A stretch of DNA of 64,000 nucleotides, taken from assembly GCF_014207375.1 (NCBI RefSeq), contig NZ_JACHEE010000004.1, positions 310,001 to 374,000 of the forward strand, written 5' to 3'. The notes under the pieces were generated by a model that made no database searches, had not been told where the DNA came from, and saw only the letters and a list, made by a program, of their open reading frames with translations. The position numbers and the translations under genes are program-made. This document shows, one piece after another, positions 1 to 8,538 of the stretch. The first letter of the stretch is position 1. Every line of letters begins with the position of its first letter. Source of the DNA: Arthrobacter sp. AZCC_0090. Lineage in GTDB: Bacteria; Actinomycetota; Actinomycetes; Actinomycetales; Micrococcaceae.

Positions 1-297
1 GATGAGTGCGCTGATCATGCCGGCCAGCACCTCAGTGTTGCCGACGTCGAGGTGGATGCGCCCGCCGTCGTAATAATTCTCCCCGGCGCGTGAGAAGCAG
101 GAGAGCAAGACGCGCCCGCCGTTGCCGCCTGGCTCGGAAGTGGTTATCTGTGGCTTCTTTTCGTGGGAGGTCATGGTGTTGTTCGGCGCTCCTGGGGTGC
201 AGCTTGAGGTTCCGGCGACAGCCGCCGCACCGGCCAGCCCCACGACGGCGGAGCGCAGCACGGTGCGCCGGTCGATGGCTGGCCCGTGCGGGGGCAT
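1..297 (-). CDS. Flavodoxin-like protein with Tat-type signal (5' part only)
   Basis: The gene starts at 297 and runs off the left edge, so about 99 residues are visible. The N-terminus has a twin-arginine motif ([15 protein letters not shown], residues 9-23) and a hydrophobic stretch ending in GTSSC at Cys33, which suggests Tat export and possibly a lipoprotein, although the lipobox is weak. Residues 60-85 ([15 protein letters not shown] then NTEVLAG) match the phosphate-binding start of flavodoxin-fold proteins, so FMN-dependent electron transfer outside the membrane is likely. It begins one base after the stop of the aldo/keto reductase remnant and probably shared its transcript. The part seen here is open, unlike its neighbours. 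The true length is unknown. Confidence 0.7.
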   Translation of the reverse strand, partial: MPPHGPAIDRRTVLRSAVVGLAGAAAVAGTSSCTPGAPNNTMTSHEKKPQITTSEPGGNGGRVLLSCFSRAGENYYDGGRIHLDVGNTEVLAGMISALI

Positions 298-298
298 G

Positions 299-1177
<879 letters not shown>

Positions 1178-1594
1178 TTATCGGTTGGCTTGGGCGTGTG
1201 CGGCTTCGTAGTCCTGGTCGCTGACGGGTTCAAGCCACGTGGCGCTCTCCCCGTTGTCGTGTTCGACCAAGGCCATGGCACATCATGTTGTCTTTCGTAG
1301 CGCCATGCCAGTGTTCCTCGCCGGGCGGTGTGTGGTGTCCCCTGCGCGCATAAGGATCACACTGCCGTCCCGCGTGGCAACGAGACCGATGCCGTCGGTG
1401 CAGTGCAGGGTCTGGCCAAGGGGATGGGAATGCCAGTTGGTGCGGGCGCCAGGAGTGAATCGGACCATCGCCGCCACGAGACGCGAGGGAGCCTCGCCGT
1501 TGTGCAGAGGGTTAAGGTAGACCTTCCCGGTGAACCTTTCGATCGGGGCTTTGGCCGTTGGCGTGGGAGGTACGAGTTTCATCCTGACTGCCAT
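1178..1594 (-). pseudogene. Cupin-domain protein, broken by two frameshifts
   Basis: The first frame gives MVRFTPGARTNWHSHPLGQTLHC, a cupin motif 1 with metal-ligand-type His residues, then DGSVILMRAGDT. After about position 1325 the expected cupin motif 2 (PPGEEHWHGATKDNMMCH) continues in a second frame. A third frame beginning near 1270 gives the tail ([17 protein letters not shown], then [14 protein letters not shown]) and stops at 1178. Small cupins of this kind often sit beside aldo/keto reductases and flavodoxins in the same order, as here. The two breaks fall in the same 1-kb stretch as those in the reductase. The start at 1594 is the best available, but an ATG at 1582 is possible. Confidence 0.65.
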
Positions 1595-1598
1595 TTCG

Positions 1599-2156
1599 CT
1601 AGTGCTGTGATTGCTTGGTGTGCCGTAGCGGCAGGGATCCCACTAGGAGGATTTGGGTGAGAACGCCGCCCAGCACCGGTCCGGCAGCAGCGGCGACCGA
1701 GCCGCCCAAACCCCAATACACGATTGCCCTTCGACGCCGCGCGGGGTCGTGGTACGCCTCACGGATGAGCGCGAGGGAAGTAGGGGTGATCATGGCCGCG
1801 CCAATGCCCTGCAACACGCGTCCGGCGATGAGAGCCGGAAGACTGGGGCTGAAGCCGCATGCCACCGAAGCAACGGTGAACAGGGTCATGCCAATGCCGT
1901 AGGCTCGCCGGGCGCCGACACGGTCTGACAACGTCCCGGCGAATAGCTGCAACGCGGAGAACATCAGGGTATAGCCGGTGACGATCCATTGCAGGCCGGA
2001 GAGTCCGCCGCCGAAATCGTTCCGTATCCCCGGCAGGGCGACGTTGACGATTTGGGCATTCAAGGCGACGACGAAGAATCCCAGCATCGCAACCGCCAAC
2101 GACCCGCGCGGCCGGGCGAGGGTCGCCGGAGGAGATTTGATGGTGGTCGGAGACAT
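1599..2156 (-). pseudogene. MFS drug-efflux permease, N-terminal half only
   Basis: Residues 1-173 read as the first six membrane segments of a DHA2-type major facilitator permease: NVALPGIRNDF, the motif-A-like loop GTLSDRVGARRAY, and the motif-C-like GPVLGGVLTQ. The protein then leaves the family with about 15 unrelated residues and stops at 1599, so the second half (six to eight helices) is missing. The start at 2156 is chosen because GGAAGG precedes it by six bases; the longer frame to 2192 lacks a ribosome site. A GTACNNTGTAC element at 2230 suggests control by the TetR protein at 4.4 kb. The remnant joins the cupin remnant almost directly, which suggests a deletion. Confidence 0.7.
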
Positions 2157-2229
2157 GTGGCCTTCCAAACGGAGAAACAAGGACTGATTCAAGAAAACCC
2201 GTCCCCGCGTCCGCGTGGGAGTGCCTGTT

Positions 2230-2240
2230 GTACCGTGTAC
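2230..2240. promoter_or_regulatory. TetR-type operator candidate, copy 3
   Basis: GTACCGTGTAC lies 74 bases upstream of the MFS start. It matches the GTACNNTGTAC pattern that occurs twice between the oxidoreductase and tetR genes (4320-4330 and 4344-4354). Repressor binding is inferred from the pattern only. Confidence 0.4.
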
Positions 2241-2285
2241 TGCCAGTGCCTGTTAGGGCGTCCCTCGCCGGCCTAGCGAACCGAA

Positions 2286-2301
2286 GTTAGCAGTCGCTAA
2301 C
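2286..2301. promoter_or_regulatory. Inverted repeat GTTAGC-N4-GCTAAC
   Basis: A perfect 6-bp inverted repeat with a 4-bp centre overlaps the stop of the DUF4389 gene and lies about 130 bases upstream of the MFS start. It may be a weak hairpin at the end of the DUF4389 gene or a protein-binding site for the MFS promoter. There is no T-run after it. Confidence 0.25.
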
Positions 2302-3211
2302 CGGAATTGCCGGAGCTTGCGGGCGGCTCGCGCGGCCCCTGGTCCAAGCGGAAGGGCGGATAGTTGTCGCTCATCAACGCGACATACGTTACGGTCCTGT
2401 AGACCCATCGGTTGATTCCCATGATCAAGTTGAAGAGTCCCAATCGGTAAACGCCTGTGAACAGCAGGATCACGGCCGTGATGAACACGAGAACGCCGAG
2501 CAGCGATATCCCGTTAGTGCCGCCCTCAGTAGAGGACCTCCATATGCTGCCAGCGAGCACACCGACAATGATCAAGTGCGGCAGGGCGAGCAGCCAGGAC
2601 TTGACCAGTACCCGCCAGTGGGAGAGTTTTTCGGGATACGCAACGTCGAATGTGGCCGGATAGTCCGCGTGGGCGAGGGTAAAGGGCGGGTAGTGGTCAG
2701 TGCCGAGGACGCCGTTGGCGTAGAAAGCCACCCGCCAATTCCACCGCATGACGCCAACAGCGAATTGGAAGAGCGAGGCCGGGTAGCGGCCGGTAAACAG
2801 GATCACAACCCCCGCCGCGACAGTCACCACGACGAATGCGAGCCCGAGGAAGGCGAGAACGATGTAGTGCGGAATGGCCAAGAACCATTTGACGAGCCAC
2901 ATCCACCGCGAGAGGTTCGGATCCAACTGCCCCTCCAACCGCGCGGGATAAGCTCCTCCGCTGATTCCATTCATTCCCAACGCGGACGAAGGGAGCATTC
3001 TCCTGCCGAGTCCGGCAGCCCCGATGATAATCAGAGCAAGCCCGACCGCTAGCATGGCGATCCCTACGAGGACGGGCCCGGAGTTGGCGAAGACACCAAA
3101 GGAGCCAGCGGCGAGCAGGTCTCCCAGCATAAGGACGAGCATGTGCGCGGGACTCATTTTCTCGCTTGGAGGGTTGGCATGCGCGAACGTTCCGGCAGGA
3201 TTGGTATTCAT
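2297..3211 (-). CDS. DUF4389 membrane protein
   Basis: This 304-residue integral membrane protein has two DUF4389-type halves. One contains YPARLEGQLDPNLSRWMWLVKW and the other DYPATFDVAYPEKLSHWRVLVKSW; each is followed by hydrophobic segments and a GxxxWxYR-like turn (GVMRWNWRV and GINRWVYRT). Two further N-terminal helices lie at about residues 30-65. The function of DUF4389 is not established. The gene begins 18 bases after the oxidoreductase stop, so the two are probably one leftward operon under the divergent TetR promoter. The start at 3211 has a modest site (CAGGAT). Confidence 0.75.
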   Translation of the reverse strand: MNTNPAGTFAHANPPSEKMSPAHMLVLMLGDLLAAGSFGVFANSGPVLVGIAMLAVGLALIIIGAAGLGRRMLPSSALGMNGISGGAYPARLEGQLDPNLSRWMWLVKWFLAIPHYIVLAFLGLAFVVVTVAAGVVILFTGRYPASLFQFAVGVMRWNWRVAFYANGVLGTDHYPPFTLAHADYPATFDVAYPEKLSHWRVLVKSWLLALPHLIIVGVLAGSIWRSSTEGGTNGISLLGVLVFITAVILLFTGVYRLGLFNLIMGINRWVYRTVTYVALMSDNYPPFRLDQGPREPPASSGNSG

Positions 3212-3229
3212 GGTGTGATCCTGGGCTTC

Positions 3230-4276
3230 TTAGATGGTGATCGCGATTTTTCCGCGGGCTTTCCCGGCGTCGAAATAGCGCATCGCATTGGAGACTTGTT
3301 CCAGCGGATAGCTTCGGCCGACGGCAGGAACGAGGGTTCCGGCTTCGATGAGTCCGGCGAGGTGCTCAAGGTCCGCCGAGCCTTGTGTTGCAAAGACCAT
3401 GGTGAGCCGCTGACTGATGAACGGGGACAGCGCTAGTGCGCGGAGCTGCCGGTCCATACTGCCTGTCCAGGAGCCGCCTTCCTCGCCGCCGGTGATGACG
3501 GCGGTGCCGGTGGCGGTAAGCGCACGGCGGAGGCGTGACAGGGTGGGGTTCCCGGCGATATCCAGGATCAGGTCATAGTGTTCAATTCCGTCGGCGAAGT
3601 CCTGCTTGGTGTAGTCGATGACGTGGTCGGCCCCGAGGGAGCTCACCAGGTCCACCTTGCCGGTACTGCACACGCCTGTGACCTCGGCACCGGCCGCCTT
3701 GGCGAGCTGCACCGCATAGCTGCCGACTCCGCCCGAGGCACCAAGGACCAGCACCTTCTGTCCCGGGGTTATCTGGCTGGCCGCGCGGAGGGCCTGCAGG
3801 GCAGTGCAGGCCGAAACCGGGACCACCGAGGCCTGTTCGAAGCTGATGTTCGCCGGTTTGCGGGCGAGCTGGCTTTCGCGGGCCGTCGCATATTCGGCAA
3901 AAGAGCCCTTCCCGACGCCGAAGACCTGGTCCCCGGCGGCGAACCGCGTCACTGCCGCGCCGATCGCCACGACGGTGCCCGCCAGGTCCAGCCCAGGCAC
4001 AGGGTTTTTGGGGGCTCGCAAGCCGTAGGCCAGACGTAGTGCGTAGGGCAGGCCCCTGGTGACATGCCAAGTCCCGCGGCCCAAGCCCGCAGCGTGGACC
4101 CGAACAAGCACTTCGTTCTCGGCAATCTTCGGCTTGGGGATCTGCGCCATGTGCAGGACGTCGGCGGAGCCGTAAGCCTCCTGCACAATGGCCCGCATCG
4201 TAGAGGACGCTTGCTGCTCCGCCGTTGGCGAGCCGCCCGAAAGAGGAGTCTCCGCAGCCTGCTGACCAGAGGTCAT
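3230..4276 (-). CDS. Zinc-independent MDR-family NAD(P)H oxidoreductase
   Basis: A 348-residue medium-chain dehydrogenase/reductase. An N-terminal GroES-like fold (ENEVLVRVHAAGLGRGTWHV, PVPGLDLAGTVVAIG) precedes a Rossmann domain with VLVLGASGGVGSYAVQLAKAAG near residue 175. The catalytic Zn cysteines are absent, so it resembles quinone oxidoreductases and enoyl reductases (NADPH-dependent, cytoplasmic). The start at 4276 was chosen because AAAGGAAC precedes it; the frame stays open much further upstream, across the divergent promoter and into tetR, but without a credible start. It heads an operon with the DUF4389 gene and is divergent from tetR. This layout is typical of a stress- or xenobiotic-inducible reductase controlled by its own repressor. 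Confidence 0.85.
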   Translation of the reverse strand: MTSGQQAAETPLSGGSPTAEQQASSTMRAIVQEAYGSADVLHMAQIPKPKIAENEVLVRVHAAGLGRGTWHVTRGLPYALRLAYGLRAPKNPVPGLDLAGTVVAIGAAVTRFAAGDQVFGVGKGSFAEYATARESQLARKPANISFEQASVVPVSACTALQALRAASQITPGQKVLVLGASGGVGSYAVQLAKAAGAEVTGVCSTGKVDLVSSLGADHVIDYTKQDFADGIEHYDLILDIAGNPTLSRLRRALTATGTAVITGGEEGGSWTGSMDRQLRALALSPFISQRLTMVFATQGSADLEHLAGLIEAGTLVPAVGRSYPLEQVSNAMRYFDAGKARGKIAITI

Positions 4277-4319
4277 AGCCGTTCCTTTCACAACATTTGG
4301 GGTGCGCAGCCTACGTTTC

Positions 4320-4354
4320 GTACGCTGTACTAAAAAGAATATCGTACAATGTAC
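4320..4354. promoter_or_regulatory. Tandem TetR-type operators in the divergent promoter
   Basis: Two copies of GTACNNTGTAC lie at 4320-4330 and 4344-4354, 24 bp apart, each flanked by C on the left and TA on the right. They sit between the leftward oxidoreductase and the rightward tetR. The second copy contains TACAAT, a plausible -10 for tetR. Autorepression plus control of the oxidoreductase operon is the simplest reading. Confidence 0.6.
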
Positions 4355-4381
4355 TAAATCGCTAGAGCCCAAGGAGTCCCC

Positions 4382-5077
4382 ATGCCAGCAACGACGCAGC
4401 CGCTCGCCGAACGGCGCCTTCCGCTCAGCCGGGAAAGGGTGCTCCGTTGCGCAGTGGATCTCGCCGACCAGTCGGGAATCGCCGCGTTGACCATCCGCTC
4501 GCTCGCACAGAGCATGGGAACCAAGCCCATGTCCCTCTACTACTACGTAGCCAACAAGGATGAAATTCTGGACGGCATCGTGGACATCGTCTTCAGCGAA
4601 ATCGAACTCCCATCCCCCGCAGGCGACTGGCGGGAGGAAATGCACCGAAGGGCGCACGCCGTCCGCGCAGCGCTCAAACGCCATCCATGGGCGGTCGGGC
4701 TACTGGAAAGCCGCTCCTCCCCAGGTGAAGCTAACTTGCGCCACCACGAGGCGACACTCGGCACCCTGAGGGCAGCGGGCTTCTCGGTCAAGATGACGGC
4801 CCATGCGTACGCCTTGCTCGACAGCTACATCTACGGATTCGCGCTCCAAGAAGCGGCCCTGCCTTTCGAGGGCCGGGACACCGCCCCCGAGATCACGACG
4901 CCGATCATCGAGCGCTTTTCGACCGGCCAATACCCCCACATGATGGAGATTGCCACCGAGCACGTCCTCAAACCCGGCTACGACTTCGGGGATGAATTCG
5001 ACTTCGGGCTAAACCTCATCCTTGACGGCCTCAGCCAATCGGTTCCGGTCACCGGCGGAGATCCGGGGCAGCGCTAG
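4382..5077 (+). CDS. TetR-family transcriptional repressor (TetR_C_1 type)
   Basis: A 231-residue regulator. The N-terminal helix-turn-helix runs from about residue 18 to 65 (AVDLADQSGIAALTIRSLAQSMG then KPMSLYYYVANKDEIL), the classic TetR arrangement ending in the YYYVxNKDELL helix. The C-terminal half (HPWAVGLLESRS, HAYALLDSYIYGFALQE) fits the tetracycline-repressor-like ligand domain. The start at 4382 has AAGGAG six bases upstream. It is divergent from the oxidoreductase, with two tandem palindromes in the 105-bp gap, so it probably represses itself and that operon. A third site upstream of the MFS remnant suggests that an efflux gene was also a target. Confidence 0.9.
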   Translation: MPATTQPLAERRLPLSRERVLRCAVDLADQSGIAALTIRSLAQSMGTKPMSLYYYVANKDEILDGIVDIVFSEIELPSPAGDWREEMHRRAHAVRAALKRHPWAVGLLESRSSPGEANLRHHEATLGTLRAAGFSVKMTAHAYALLDSYIYGFALQEAALPFEGRDTAPEITTPIIERFSTGQYPHMMEIATEHVLKPGYDFGDEFDFGLNLILDGLSQSVPVTGGDPGQR

Positions 5078-5117
5078 CGAAGTCCTGTCAAACACGCGGA
5101 TGATCGGCTACACCGGC

Positions 5118-5215
5118 GTCACGCCGAGCAGGCTTTTGGCGCTTTGAGCCAGCCGCGATCCCGAAATCCCGGGGCTCGGGAGGAGGCGGGGCGCCAAAAA
5201 GGTGCTCAGCGTGAC
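5118..5215 (+). repeat. 98-bp imperfect palindromic element, copy 1
   Basis: The ends GTCACGC and GCGTGAC are exact inverted repeats. The arms extend about 25 bp with four mismatches (GTCACGC.GAGCA..CTTTTGGCGC against its complement), enclosing a second dyad around CCCGAAATCCCGGGGCTCGGG. It fills the gap between the ends of tetR and flgE. A second copy of exactly the same length lies at 24796-24893 in the opposite orientation. Confidence 0.75.
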
Positions 5216-5242
5216 ACGGCACCAAGCCCAGGAGCCCAACCC

Positions 5243-6415
5243 CTACCTCTTCAGGTTGCTCAGCTCCTGCAGAACCTCGTCCGAAGTAGTGATGATGCGG
5301 GCGTTGGCTTGGAAGCCGCGCTGGGCCACGATCAGGTTGGTGAATTCCTGGGACAAGTCCACGTTGGACATTTCCAGTGAACCGGCAGTCAAGGTGCCGA
5401 TTCCGGCGTCGCCCGGTGCCCCTACCTGGGCCGCGCCGGAGTTGGCGCTGGCCACGTAGGTGGAGCTGCCGGCTTTCTCGAGGCCACCGGGGTTGGTGAA
5501 GCGGGCGAGTGCAACGCGTGCAAGGACCTGCTTGCTGCCGTTGCTGAACGAACCGATGAGCGAGCCATCCCCACCCAGGGTGAAGGACTCGAGCTTGCCT
5601 GCTTCGGAGCCGTTCTGGCTGCCGACGGTGAGTGTGCTCATGGCCGCGAAGCCGGTAACGCCGGTCATGTCCACCGTGATCCCGCCCACCGTCATGGTGC
5701 CACCCGAGGTCAGGGCACCGCTCGTGAACGCGAGCGTCGAGTTGCCTGTGGCTCCGTTGGCGTCTGTCCCGGCCACGTCCCAGCCGGCCGCGGAGCGGCT
5801 GAACGTCAGGGTCAGGCTGCGGGAGGCGCCGTCGGCGTCGTACACCTTGATCTGGCGCTCCACGCTGGTCCCGACGCCGGCGTCCGACGGCAGGTTGCCG
5901 TCCAGCGAAGTCTTGGTGGTGGCGACGGCGGCTGCCGTGGTGTTGGGCGAGAGGGCGATAGGCCCGGTGGGACCTCCCACGTTTACGGCGCCGTTGACGG
6001 CGGACCAGCCCTGGAGGATGCCGCCGTCGGGGCTCACCAGGCGGCCGGCGGCGTCCATGTCGAAGGCTCCGGCGCGTGTGTAGAGTTGCTGGCCGCCCTT
6101 GCTGGTGATGAAGAAACCGTCGCCGGAGATCATCATGTCCGTGGCACGCCCGGTGTTCTGCGATGAACCCTGGCTGAAGTTGGTGCTGACCGCGGCCACT
6201 CGCACGCCCAAACCGATCTGGGCAGGGTTGGTGCCGCCGGTCTCGGTCTGCGGGGTACCGGCGCCCTGCGTCATCTGGGAGAGGGTGTCCTGGAACTGGG
6301 TGGAAGAAGCCTTGAAACCGGCCGTGTTCACGTTGGCGATGTTGTTGCCCGTAACATCCAGCATGGTCTGGTGGGCTCGGAGGCCGGAGATTCCGGAGTA
6401 CAGCGAACGAAGCAT
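5243..6415 (-). CDS. flgE: Flagellar hook protein FlgE
   Basis: A 390-residue axial protein forming the universal joint between rod and filament. The N-terminus MLRSLYSGISGLRAHQ with NNIANVNTAGFKAS is the flagellar rod/hook signature. The central segment (MMISGDGFFITSKGGQQLYTRAGAFDMDAAGRLV) is the FlgE/F/G domain. The C-terminus (LSQEFTNLIVAQRGFQANARIITTSDEVLQEL) is the second coiled-coil signature. It is exported by the flagellar type III apparatus without a cleaved signal. It is the last gene of the flgB-to-flgE string and lies 46 bases after flgD. In related organisms motA/motB, fliL, fliM, fliN and the export-gate genes usually follow; here the string ends at a palindromic repeat and tetR. 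Confidence 0.93.
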   Translation of the reverse strand: MLRSLYSGISGLRAHQTMLDVTGNNIANVNTAGFKASSTQFQDTLSQMTQGAGTPQTETGGTNPAQIGLGVRVAAVSTNFSQGSSQNTGRATDMMISGDGFFITSKGGQQLYTRAGAFDMDAAGRLVSPDGGILQGWSAVNGAVNVGGPTGPIALSPNTTAAAVATTKTSLDGNLPSDAGVGTSVERQIKVYDADGASRSLTLTFSRSAAGWDVAGTDANGATGNSTLAFTSGALTSGGTMTVGGITVDMTGVTGFAAMSTLTVGSQNGSEAGKLESFTLGGDGSLIGSFSNGSKQVLARVALARFTNPGGLEKAGSSTYVASANSGAAQVGAPGDAGIGTLTAGSLEMSNVDLSQEFTNLIVAQRGFQANARIITTSDEVLQELSNLKR

Positions 6416-6461
6416 GGTGTGGCCTTTCTTCGGGTGGTTCGGGGCGGAAGTTGGTGGAGCG

Positions 6462-6908
6462 TCAGGCGGTGGGTGCGGGCGAGGCTGCGGCGGTCATCCC
6501 GCTGATGGAATCGAGCGGAATGTTCACACCCCCGACCGCCACTGTGGGGACTCCCCCGGCGAAGGAAACCGAGCTCGCAACGCCGGATCCCTTGGTTCCG
6601 TCCGCGAGCGCGTAGCTGATGTTGTGTCCGATGATCTGCGCCGCAGCTGTGCGCATCTGGAGCGAGAAACTCTCCTTGGCCCCCGTGGAGAGTTCGGTCA
6701 TTTTCTCCATCATGGACAGTTGGATGGTCTGCCCCATCATCTGGTTGGTATCCATGGGCGCGCTGGGGTCCTGGTTTTTCAGTTGTGTCACCAGCAAGTT
6801 CATGAACATGCTCGAGTCCATGGTCTGCGCGGGCTTAGGCGCGGTGGTTCCAGACGCGGTGGTTCCAGGCTGGACTCCGCTGTTTGCCGCGATGGCTTGG
6901 ATGGTCAC
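6462..6908 (-). CDS. flgD: Flagellar hook assembly scaffold FlgD
   Basis: 148 residues. The conserved FlgD N-terminal region is clear: MFMNLLVTQLKNQDPSAPMDTNQMMGQ, followed by QLSMMEKMTELS. FlgD caps the growing hook and is discarded afterwards. The C-terminal Tudor/fibronectin-like region seen in longer FlgD proteins is much reduced. The start is the GTG at 6908, with GAAGGAG eight bases upstream; the frame is open further upstream but there overlaps fliK. It lies between fliK (16 bases upstream) and flgE. Confidence 0.88.
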   Translation of the reverse strand: MTIQAIAANSGVQPGTTASGTTAPKPAQTMDSSMFMNLLVTQLKNQDPSAPMDTNQMMGQTIQLSMMEKMTELSTGAKESFSLQMRTAAAQIIGHNISYALADGTKGSGVASSVSFAGGVPTVAVGGVNIPLDSISGMTAAASPAPTA

Positions 6909-6924
6909 TCTTGGTTCTCCTTCA

Positions 6925-8538
6925 TCAGACGAGAATGTCCAGGCTGCTTGTACTGCTTCGTGGAAGCACGACGGCGGTCCGCGGCAGGCGAACCGGCTCG
7001 CCGCCGCTGCCCTGTGGGAAGGCCGGGCTTTCCGCCGGGCGCCGGTCCCGTGTATCAGAACCCCGGGCGTCCGAGCCACTCGTCCCGGCATCGGCAGGGG
7101 TGTTGTGTTCGGACAAGTCAAGGCTGGCGCCGAAGCCTGATTCCCCAAGTCCGCGCCGCAGTTCCGGCAGGATGCTGCGCACTGCCTCCCGGCCAACCTC
7201 CCCGGGGGCGAATAATTCGATCCGCACGCCCGAGCCGTCTATGTGCGCCCGGACGGTCAGGGGGCCCAGGTCTTCCGGGGACAGCCTCAGCGTCATCACG
7301 TGCTTTCCCGGGTCCGCTGCGGCAAGGGAGAACAGCCGTCCGGCTACCTGGGGCAGCAGCTTGGCTGGATCTGCCTGTGGTGCCGGCGTAGCCATGCCGG
7401 GAGTAGCGGGCGAGGGAACCTGCTGGAGGGGCGATGCCGGCTGCGTGATGGCCGGAAATCCGGCCTGAGTGCCGGCCGCCGTGGCAACGATACCCTGACC
7501 GCCGGGCTGTTGGGGGTCCTGTTGCGTCCCGGGTTTCCGGGGAGGAAGTACGACGGCGGTGCCGGCCTCATCCGCCAGGGCTGCGGTGGCGGTGGGCGCA
7601 GTTTTGGTGCCGACGGGGGCCGGGCTGGCGGATGACGCAGTGATCGGCTGTACCGGAGCTGACGGGACTGACGGGACTGACGGTACCGGCGCTGTGCCCG
7701 GCTGGACCGTGCCCGGGTGGATTGTGCCCGGGGGGATTGTGCCCGGCTGGATTGTGCCCGGCTGGACTGTGGTCAGCTGGACTGCGCCCGCGTTTCCGGC
7801 CGGGAGCGCTGGCGCCGCCGACGGAGCACCCTGGGTTTTGGAAGCTGCTATGTTCCCCCAAGACGCTGCGTTCCCCGAGGACAGCGTGCTCCCCGCAAGC
7901 ATGGCAACACCACCCGGTCCCGAAGGAACTCCTGCATTTTCCGGCAGCGTTACCGGCTGAGTTGTTGGCTGCGTCGCCAAGCCCGGCCCGCCAGAAGCCG
8001 AGCCCCCAGCCAGGGCCGCAACATTGCCTGTTGCCGAGGTGCCCGCGATCGACCCGAGCGGCGCCGTTCCCGCGGAGACACCCTCTTTGCCTGGCACAAC
8101 GCTCGATCCGGACCCGGGACCGGGCGCAATCCCCTGCGCCGCAGCGATTCCGGCAATCGCGAGTCCGCTGGGAGCACATACGCCCGCACTGGCCGCCGCG
8201 CTCGCGGGTTCAGCCGAACCTTTGGCGCCCTTCGCTTCTCCCTGTTCACCCTGCCGGGATTCACCAAGCCGGGATTCAACAGCGTGGGATTCACCAGCCC
8301 GGGATTCACCAGGGTGGGCAACCGTCCCGGAACCGTCGGCGGCAGATTTTCCCGGCCCGCCGTCGTCGGACGCTGGCTGTTCCTTCGCTTCGGGCGCCTT
8401 CCCCGAAGCTTTCGCACCGGACGCCAGCACGCCGCCCATCACGGCATCAAAACCGGCGGGCGAGCCGGAATGCGAAGCCGTCGCGGGTCCAGAAGACGGC
8501 AGACGAGGCGAAGCGGCACTGGCGGGAGGCAACTGCAT
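6925..8538 (-). CDS. fliK: Flagellar hook-length control protein FliK
   Basis: 537 residues. Most of the protein is a long, low-complexity Pro/Gly/Ser/Ala linker, as expected of a molecular ruler. The conserved C-terminal domain lies near residues 385-490 (LFSLAAADPGKHVMTLRLSPEDLGPLTVRAHIDGSGVRIELFAPG), the part that contacts FlhB to switch export specificity. The start at 8538 overlaps the NlpC/P60 stop (TGATG) and has GGGAGG upstream. Two tracts of 15-bp tandem repeats lie in the linker (7694-7783 and 8254-8313), so ruler length could vary between strains. FlhB is not encoded in the window. Confidence 0.85.
   Translation of the reverse strand: MQLPPASAASPRLPSSGPATASHSGSPAGFDAVMGGVLASGAKASGKAPEAKEQPASDDGGPGKSAADGSGTVAHPGESRAGESHAVESRLGESRQGEQGEAKGAKGSAEPASAAASAGVCAPSGLAIAGIAAAQGIAPGPGSGSSVVPGKEGVSAGTAPLGSIAGTSATGNVAALAGGSASGGPGLATQPTTQPVTLPENAGVPSGPGGVAMLAGSTLSSGNAASWGNIAASKTQGAPSAAPALPAGNAGAVQLTTVQPGTIQPGTIPPGTIHPGTVQPGTAPVPSVPSVPSAPVQPITASSASPAPVGTKTAPTATAALADEAGTAVVLPPRKPGTQQDPQQPGGQGIVATAAGTQAGFPAITQPASPLQQVPSPATPGMATPAPQADPAKLLPQVAGRLFSLAAADPGKHVMTLRLSPEDLGPLTVRAHIDGSGVRIELFAPGEVGREAVRSILPELRRGLGESGFGASLDLSEHNTPADAGTSGSDARGSDTRDRRPAESPAFPQGSGGEPVRLPRTAVVLPRSSTSSLDILV
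7694..7783. repeat. Six 15-bp tandem repeats inside fliK
   Basis: Units of the form GTGCCCGGCTGGATT repeat six times in register with the codons. On the coding strand they give a PGT(I/V)xPGT series in the FliK linker. Copy number can change by whole codons without breaking the frame. Confidence 0.8.
8254..8313. repeat. Four 15-bp tandem repeats inside fliK
   Basis: Four units like CCGGGATTCACCAGG encode a repeated ES(R/H)xGES segment near the FliK N-terminus. They are in frame and independent of the second tract at 7694-7783. Confidence 0.8.

Noticed and set aside
4277..4684. Upstream extension of the oxidoreductase frame through the tetR gene
   Set aside because: It would cross the divergent promoter and operators and has no ribosome site; AAAGGAAC supports the start at 4276.
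7694..8313. Repeat tracts in fliK as a CRISPR or mobile element
   Set aside because: The units are contiguous, 15 bp, in frame and coding, with no spacers.
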